This document shows, one piece after another, positions 57,822-64,000 of a DNA stretch of 64,000 nucleotides. The stretch is taken from positions 206,617 through 270,616 of the forward strand of contig JAGTJM010000042.1 in the NCBI GenBank assembly GCA_020747015.1, given 5' to 3'. Under the pieces are notes generated by a model. It had not been told where the DNA came from and did not search any database. It was given only the letters and a program-made list of their open reading frames with translations. This DNA comes from Pyrenochaeta sp. MPI-SDFR-AT-0127. Its lineage: Eukaryota > Ascomycota > Dothideomycetes > Pleosporales > Cucurbitariaceae. Each line of letters starts with the position of its first letter. The first letter of the stretch is position 1. Made by a program: the position numbers and the translations under genes.

Positions 57822-60702
57822 ATGTCCAGAGCACGCGCCGACCCAGCGGCCACTACATCATCGTCTTCGCTGAGGCACGTCCACTTCCCCCCAACAACAG
57901 AGGGTAAAAACCCGCCGCATCCCATGGACTTTGCGGAGCCAGAGGGCGCAATGGACTTCTCGCCCACCGACGACACGGCGGCCCACCGGGGCATGCTCGA
58001 CGACGCCATTTTCCCGGCCTTTGGTAACGATGCGGGCAGTCCCAGCGTCGAGTCGGCAGAGCAGATGCAAAAAAACGACCCACTGGGCACGCAGATCTGG
58101 AAGCTCTACTCGCGCGCAAAGACGCAGCTGCCCAATGCAGAGCGCATGGAGAACTTGACCTGGCGGATGATGGCCATGAACATGCGCAGAGCCGAGCTCG
58201 ATCGCAATAAAGGGTACGAATGCCGCCATGTTGCGCCCTGCTGACCCAGCCAGCGTACCTTTTCTCAGACACTTGCTAACATGCCCCGAGCTCTCAGAGT
58301 ACCCAGAGTACCCAGAGCACCCAGAGCGCCCAGAGCAGTGAAATGATGCCGCCGCCGGCCGCTGCGAGCACAAGGCCGCCGCCCCGGTCCGCTCCCAGTG
58401 GCATTGCCCAGCAGTTGAGGAAGTCGGCCGACCAGCAGGCACAGGCTCAGCAGTCACCGCCAGACACAATGAACCTGGACGATTTTATATTTCCGTCCTC
58501 GGTCGGCAGCCCTGCAGGCCTGTCGCCTGAGCCGTCGAATGAGGGTCCCGCTCCATACAATGCAACCGCCCCAGCAATACCGATAAGAAAGCCCAATGCA
58601 GCCAGCGACCACAACCTCGCCCTCGCCCGCGCCTCTGCTCCCTCGGTGCCGCCTGCCGTCAACAGAGAGAATGACTTTGCCTACGTTCCTCGTCACGTCC
58701 GCAAGACCAGCATTGACGAGCGCCGAGTGAGTCCCTTATCTCCGTGTCCGCCATGTTCCCTCGTCCGTCCTGCTAACTGCTTATCAGCCACCCAAGCGGC
58801 GAGCAGAAGCCTCTCCCCAGGTGCCGCCCGTCAACAGCATCATGATACCCACCGATGCCCAAGCAGAGGCCGACCTGAACCACTACTCGCTCGACCACTC
58901 CATGCAGCCCCCCACCTTCCCGGCCTCGCAGGCGCAAGCCCCCTTCTCCATCGACACTTTCCAGCTGCACGACGACCCTCTTGTGAACTCGGCTGGTCCC
59001 TTCCAGCAGAGCTTTGGCTTCTCTCCTGTCGGCTCACCTATGATGACCCACAATGCCTTCACGTCCAACATGTTCAACCCAAACTCAATAGCCTCGTCCC
59101 TCAACTCCACCGACTACTACTCTCCCCCAAGCTCCGCTTTCCCTTCCACTGTCTCGACGCCGCAGCCCATGGCCGACGACACACCAATGTACTTTGATCG
59201 CAGTGGCATGGACATTCGTAATTCACACACCGGCGCTTCATATGGGTCGCATCGACCTTCCAATCTGTCCACTTCAATGCAGACTCAATTCATCTTCAAT
59301 CCCAGTGCCAGCGGTTCAGACTCGGTCTTTAGCCCTGTAACAAGCGCCAGCTCATCCTTGGCTTTCTCAACAACCTCATTCGGCCACTCAGGCCACATGG
59401 ATCCAACCCACGTACTCCATAACAACCTCCCATTGCGACAACAGCACGAACTGCAAATACCACGGCACGAGAACATGTTCACATTTGGCGCCGATTCAGA
59501 TGCAGAGGACGAAGAGGGCGGCGCTTTTGCGGATCGCACCATTGCATCGCAGGAGTTCTCACCAATGGAAGAGGGACCTCTGGACTTTACTTCCGGCTTC
59601 CAATGGGAGACAAATCTCTCGAATCAATTCAACCCAATGCAGGCGCGATACCCGGCCGGACCCCCCCGCAAAACTGTCACGATTGGCGGAACCGAGACGG
59701 TACACTCACCGCAAGATCACTGGAGTCCAGGGGGCAGCCTTGGCCGGGCGCATGGCTCGGCGGCCTCTGTCAGCGACATACGCAATCGCGGTAATGACCC
59801 ACGACGCCAGAAGATACCCCGCACTAGTTCAACACCAAATGCAGCTGGTTTGGCACACCAGGGCATGCATGGCTACTCCCAATCGTCGCCAAACTCGCCT
59901 CCAGAGTCGGGTTTCAATTCTGCTGCCCCGTCACGACCCCAAAGCCCAAGTGGCACGAAGCCAGGCGAAGGCAGTGCGCCCACAACCTGCACCAATTGCT
60001 TCACTCAGACTACACCCTTATGGCGTCGAAACCCCGAAGGTCATCCATTGTGCAACGCATGCGGATTGTTCTTGAAGTTGCACGGTGTAGTGCGGCCACT
60101 ATCGCTGAAAACAGATGTCATCAAGAAGCGCAATCGGGGCAGTGGTAACGCGCCCGTTGGTTCAGCATCGACACGATCATCCAAGAAATCATCTCGCAAG
60201 AACTCGATTGCGCATACACCTGTCACGACACCGACATCACATAAGGCAGCAGAGTCCGAATCTCCAAAATCTACGGGATCTGGCGGTGGAGGCTCAAACG
60301 CCAGTCTAGCTCCAGCTGTTACGCCGACTTCAAAGAGCAACGGCGTGGTCCCCATTGCTCCTGGTCCACCAAGACCACACAGTTCCTCTGTAACCCCAAC
60401 TCAATCTCGAGGGGTCACTGTGGCGCCCCGACGAGCGCGTGGTCAGAGTAGAAGTGAGCCACAAGAATTGGAAATGACTGATGCCGACGACACAAATGGA
60501 AAGGCACCCCCGCGAAGGAAGGACGCTGCCATTGCATCACCAAGTCCATTCCCAAGTCAGAACCTAGGCGCTCTTCCCATGGGTGCAATGGGTCAAGGCT
60601 TGCAGTCGTCTGGTCCTGCAGAATGGGTAAGGAAATTTTATTGATCCGTGATAGACTTCTGCTAACGTCTACATCTAGGAATGGCTCACGATGAGTTTGT
60701 GA
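57822..60702 (+). CDS. areA: GATA zinc-finger nitrogen regulator AreA/NIT2
   Basis: Four exons (57822-58213, 58300-58726, 58788-60626, 60679-60702) give 893 aa, normal for AreA. The single GATA finger is complete: Cys674, Cys677, Cys695 and Cys698 (C-x2-C-x17-C-x2-C, with WRRNPEGHPLCNACGLFLKLHG) and the basic tail RPLSLKTDVIKKRNR. AreA activates genes for using poor nitrogen sources when ammonium and glutamine are low. The conserved N-terminal block IWKLYSRAKTQLPNAERMENLTWRMM is present, split by the first intron from a 9-nt repeat region. A 52-bp last intron joins AEW to EWLTMSL, restoring the family's invariant C-terminus, which in Aspergillus is where the repressor NmrA contacts AreA; reading through the intron would instead end in VRKFY. 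The start is the ATG at 57822. Confidence 0.97.
58295..58338 (+). repeat. 9-bp tandem repeat at the areA intron-1 acceptor
   Basis: Five imperfect copies of CAGAGYRCC run from the intron end into exon 2 and encode S-T-Q-type triplets. Each copy contains an AG, so possible acceptors fall at 58299, 58308, 58317, 58326 and 58335, all in the same frame. Confidence 0.8.
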
Positions 60703-61836
60703 TTGCTCACATACTTTTTATTCTGCTGCATGACGATTTCGAACACGATTCACTTTTTGGTCCTATTTTCTGATGCCGCGATTGACCCACGATCGACTCT
60801 ACAAGCTTACGTCAAAGGGTTACGCTCGGTGTCTGGAGTTTTCTTCTATCGGTTTTTTGCTACAGCTGGTATTACCTGCGATCAATTTTGATACATTGGT
60901 TTTCAATGATGCGTGTTCAGCAACGATAGACATGGTTTGTTTTCATTGGCTTTTATCACAGCTGCTTCGATTCTTTCCCTAGGGCCTAGTGGAGGAGGCA
61001 GGCGCTCCACTAAGCTGTATACCGCACTAATTTACATGGGGAACGAGGACGTACTGGATGAGAGCTTTGGCAACAACCGGCTCCTATCCACCAACGTTCT
61101 GTTCACTGCATAAGCTTACAAGAGATATCCTGGGATTGCCATGCATAGAGGTTGGCTGCGCGTTTGCGGACTTTTGTTTTACCCCGCGTTGACTCGGGCG
61201 CTATGTAATCTGTTTTATCTATCAGGGGTATAGTCGGAATTTGGGAAGCACACACGCATGGATGTACATAAGGGGGCGTGGTGTGGTTTTGTGATATCCC
61301 TGGTGAATTGGTTAGCCGGCTTAATGGTCAAAGTGAATGAACGAATGCTATCTTCAAACGATTTAAATTACTCATACATCATATGCTTTCCTTTTAGGGA
61401 AGTCTTCTGGGAGTTCTTGGGCCAAATTCATCGTTAACATGCGAGGCATTTTCCTCGTGAAAGCCCATGTGAAAGCCCATGTGAAAGCCCATGTGAAAGC
61501 CCATGTGAAAGCCCAAGATGACAGCTCCGGAAGTGATACACCGCCTTCAACTGTGATGGAACTGCACAAATCAGATGACCATTCTTGTTTAATTTGTGAC
61601 AGCCTCGTTCTAGTGATGCCATACCCCTGACATATGGCAGGCCAGTGGCGCTTTCTCTTCCCCACGAACGCTCAGACCACATCTACGTCACAGCCTTCCG
61701 AAGCTTGGTTCGTGTGTCTAAACAACGTGATATAACACTCCTCTGTATTATTTTCCTGTCCTTGAACCTTGGTGTTCCTCTTGAGCAAGCGCATTGCACT
61801 TATCCAAGCACTCGAAAACAGTCTTTCGCGAGCACG
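60703..61836. other. Intergenic, 1.1 kb
   Basis: This spacer follows areA and precedes the DJ-1-like gene, both on the plus strand. It holds the areA 3' UTR, AT-rich at first, and a 12-bp minisatellite at 61457-61515. No gene was recognised. Confidence 0.5.
61457..61515. repeat. 12-bp minisatellite, 4.9 copies
   Basis: The unit GTGAAAGCCCAT repeats four times without change and a fifth time for 11 of 12 bases. As a multiple of three it stays open in both directions (V-K-A-H on plus), but no gene model includes it. Confidence 0.92.
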
Positions 61837-62605
61837 ATGCCGAAAGCTTTGATACTAGTCACGGATGGATCCGAGGAGATTGAATTTGTTACTCCTTATG
61901 ACGGTGAGCGTTCGATGCGATATAAATAAATAAAGCGCAAAGAGTTTCTCTGCTAATAAAACCACAAGTCCTGACACGCGCCGGCTGGGAAGTTAAATCC
62001 GCAGGCGTGGAGCTTAAGGATGAAGGACACGCACAGTCCGTCTTCCATACACCACAACGCCTCTTCTGAATCGTCACTAAAGAACCTCTCCAGTATGACT
62101 CGCAATATCCGCATTATCCCGGACCATCTCACACTTCAATCTGTACCCTCCCAAAATGCTCATGAACACTTTGACATTTTGATCCTGCCCGGCGGCGGTC
62201 CAGGTGCAAAGACCTTCTCCGCATCTGACACTGTCCTTGAAATGATCAGTAATTTCCGCAACGCAGGGAAATGGGTTGCTGCGATCTGCGCAGGGACAAC
62301 GGCACTCGTGGCCGCGGAAAAAAAACTTGGAGGGGGAAAGCCGAAAGTGACTAGTCATCCAAGTGTGGCGGAGGAGATCAAGGAGGCTGGCTGGGAGTAT
62401 AGCCAGGAGAGGATTGTGGTGGATGACAGGGTCATTACTAGTAGAGGGTGAGTTGTGACAGATTGATTGAGATTTTGAAGAGCTAACAAAGCCGTGTAGC
62501 CCGGGCACAGCGCTTCTGTTTGCACTTACAATCGTTGAGGCGATTTCTGGAAAGGAGAAGAGAGATGAAGTTGCCGGTCCGATGGTCGTTGCTGAAACCC
62601 TATAA
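61837..62605 (+). CDS. DJ-1/PfpI-family protein
   Basis: Four exons (61837-61903, 61969-62035, 62094-62447, 62500-62605) give 197 aa, the usual DJ-1 size. The family's catalytic pair is present: Glu16 in SEEIEFVTP and Cys110 in the nucleophile elbow AAICAGTTAL, with ILPGG and SHPS (the third-residue His region) in place. DJ-1 proteins protect against oxidative stress and reactive carbonyls; the exact reaction of fungal members is debated. The second intron uses a weak GTCCGT donor, which alone keeps the frame between exon 2 and MTRNIRIIPD. The other introns are 65 and 52 bp with normal donors. The start is the ATG at 61837, one residue before the first beta strand. Confidence 0.93.
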
Positions 62606-64000
62606 ATGATGCCTCTCGTTATGATCTCGAGAGGAGACAGCAGTCTGCTTGAGATGGGAGATGGTGTGAATTGAACACCTCTCGTCAATTACTGATTAGG
62701 CGATTATGCATACATGAGAATTGTCCTGAACATCCCTTCGCAGATCAACTTTGTAAAGGTGAGGCAGATATTTCGGACCAAGGCGAATGGATCCTTTGAA
62801 TCTACATTGTCATTGACCCATGTGCTTGCCGTGACGTTGACGCCTCAAGGCCGCGTGTGCCCTTAACAGTGCAACGTAGCCATCGCAATCAACTCCCTCC
62901 AACTCATTAGAGTACAATCTGGATGTTGTGCTCAATCAATTATTTTCCTCGGAAGATTGCGCTGCACGAAGTCGTATGCACAGCGGACGTACATCGGCGT
63001 TGTTACGAGCAAACAGCTTCAATTTCCCGTCATGCTCGAGTTGTCAGGTCACGATGTACTTTGCCATACCAAGAAACCAGGCCAGGAAGCTTAATGTATA
63101 ACACCGAGTCGTCACGGTCTTACGTGACTAGTTTTGTGCACGACCGATCGGACCGCAGAATTGCTATTTGCACATGGACCGATAAAGTTTTATTCAGCCG
63201 AGTTTCTTTGTCCGGTGCTTTGGGTCTCTTGTAGCCTCGTAGCTGTGCCGGACACGACTTTAATGCTGTGTGTCCTCCAAATACTCACATTTCTTTCTCG
63301 AACTCGACCATACCTTCACCTATTGTGACAACGAGGTTGCGAAACCTTGCAAGCGTACTGTTTGCTCAACGCATTATCTACATCTCGAGAACTCAATGAC
63401 GGACTTGTACAACTTTGAGTCATGCAAAAGTTCTCCACTGTCTTCTCCTACTGCGCTGCAAAGCCACTGTGGACTGATGTCAAATGCCCTCACGCATGCG
63501 ACTAGCCGAAATGACGCAAGGAGCGGAAGGGGCGTCCACCACATCACCAGGGTACATAAATCTTCCGAACGCCTCACGCTGACACAAACCAACATACAAC
63601 CTCAAACTCCGCCAAAACACCCATTCAACCTTCACGAGAAAAAAACGCGTGTCTCCCAGTGGCAGTGGCATCTTTGAGACACTATGTTGGCCGGTCCGAC
63701 GAGCAATATCGCAGCAAGAAAGTGGGCTCGTTGCCCAAGAGCATATCCACATGAAATCCTTCGTAGTAGTACGACTGCAGTCTCGCTTTCGGACCGCTTT
63801 AGGGCCCCTTTCATTGGTTAGACACGGCAACCACTTAATCTGGGGATCCTCATGGGTTGTTTCCAAACCTTGTCCGCCCCATGATCTGCGGGCACTATAC
63901 CTTACAGCTACTAGCAGTAGAGGAACGGATCCTTCCCTAACCGCCATATTGCTTGTCACACAAGACCGTAAACCGTATTTGTACATCATGGCCGTATCAA
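62606..64000. other. Intergenic or unrecognised, right edge, 1.4 kb
   Basis: After the DJ-1-like gene there is a possible small hairpin (62663-62679) and then short frames on both strands, the longest 169 codons on the minus strand at 63480-63989. None has protein-like character. The region may hold the promoter of a gene beyond the right edge. Confidence 0.5.

Noticed and set aside
61457..61515. CRISPR-like array
   Set aside because: The 12-bp units are contiguous with no spacers, and the genome is eukaryotic; it is a minisatellite.
62663..62679. tRNA T-arm-like hairpin (GGTGTTCAATTCACACC on minus)
   Set aside because: No A box, anticodon arm or matching acceptor stem lies at the right distance; probably a chance or terminator hairpin.
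63480..63989. 169-codon minus-strand frame at the right edge
   Set aside because: Basic, Cys/Arg-rich translation with no domain; opposing frames are equally long.

Overview
This is a 64 kb stretch of nuclear chromosome from a filamentous ascomycete (Pezizomycotina). The signs are short GT..AG introns (mostly 45-175 bp, about 37 in my models) with CTRAY-type branch points, an AreA/NIT2 GATA factor with its conserved C-terminus, a HET-domain gene, a fungal tetraspanin and the DASH subunit Hsk3. Dothideomycetes (Pleosporales-like) is my best guess for the class; that is inference from overall gene style and I cannot prove it. No prophage, transposon, CRISPR array, rRNA or tRNA was recognised. 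All spliced models were built by hand from open frames, splice-site consensus and reading-phase agreement.

Layout, left to right. 1-2635 (-): a large uncharacterised protein running off the left edge. 2794-3654 (-): short-chain dehydrogenase. 4374-6176 (-): GABA/choline-type amino-acid permease. 8614-9470 (-): Mcm1-type MADS-box factor. 11344-12297 (+): tetraspanin, divergent from mcm1. 13720-16060 (-): unknown 698-aa protein with a PCNA-box-like N-terminus. 17551-22355 (+): Dnf1-type P4-ATPase flippase. 23423-29530 (+): Sen1 RNA/DNA helicase. 30984-33230 (+): disordered 748-aa fungal protein. 33874-34524 (+): glucosamine-6-phosphate N-acetyltransferase. 35149-37011 (+): Trm44 tRNA methyltransferase. 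37274-38060 (-) and 38367-39185 (+): ribosomal protein eS10 and Sde2, head to head. 39636-41211 (+): M20 amidohydrolase with a probable mitochondrial presequence.

From about 41.3 to 46.9 kb the character changes to an accessory-looking block: a HET-domain gene, a nucleoside 2-deoxyribosyltransferase-like gene on the same strand just upstream of it, and an APH-fold kinase-like gene, separated by longer spacers. An MFS sugar transporter follows (48138-50086). Then come a 94-aa membrane protein and HSK3 in a tight head-to-head pair, a 4.8 kb gene-poor stretch, areA (57822-60702), and a DJ-1/PfpI-family gene (61837-62605). The last 1.4 kb holds no gene I can support.

Most genes are independent housekeeping functions (transcription, RNA processing, translation, membrane lipid asymmetry, cell-wall precursor synthesis, chromosome segregation). 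Two themes stand out. One is nitrogen and nutrient handling: AreA, the permease, the M20 amidohydrolase and the sugar transporter. The other is a possible allorecognition or self/non-self module, the HET plus deoxyribosyltransferase-like pair.
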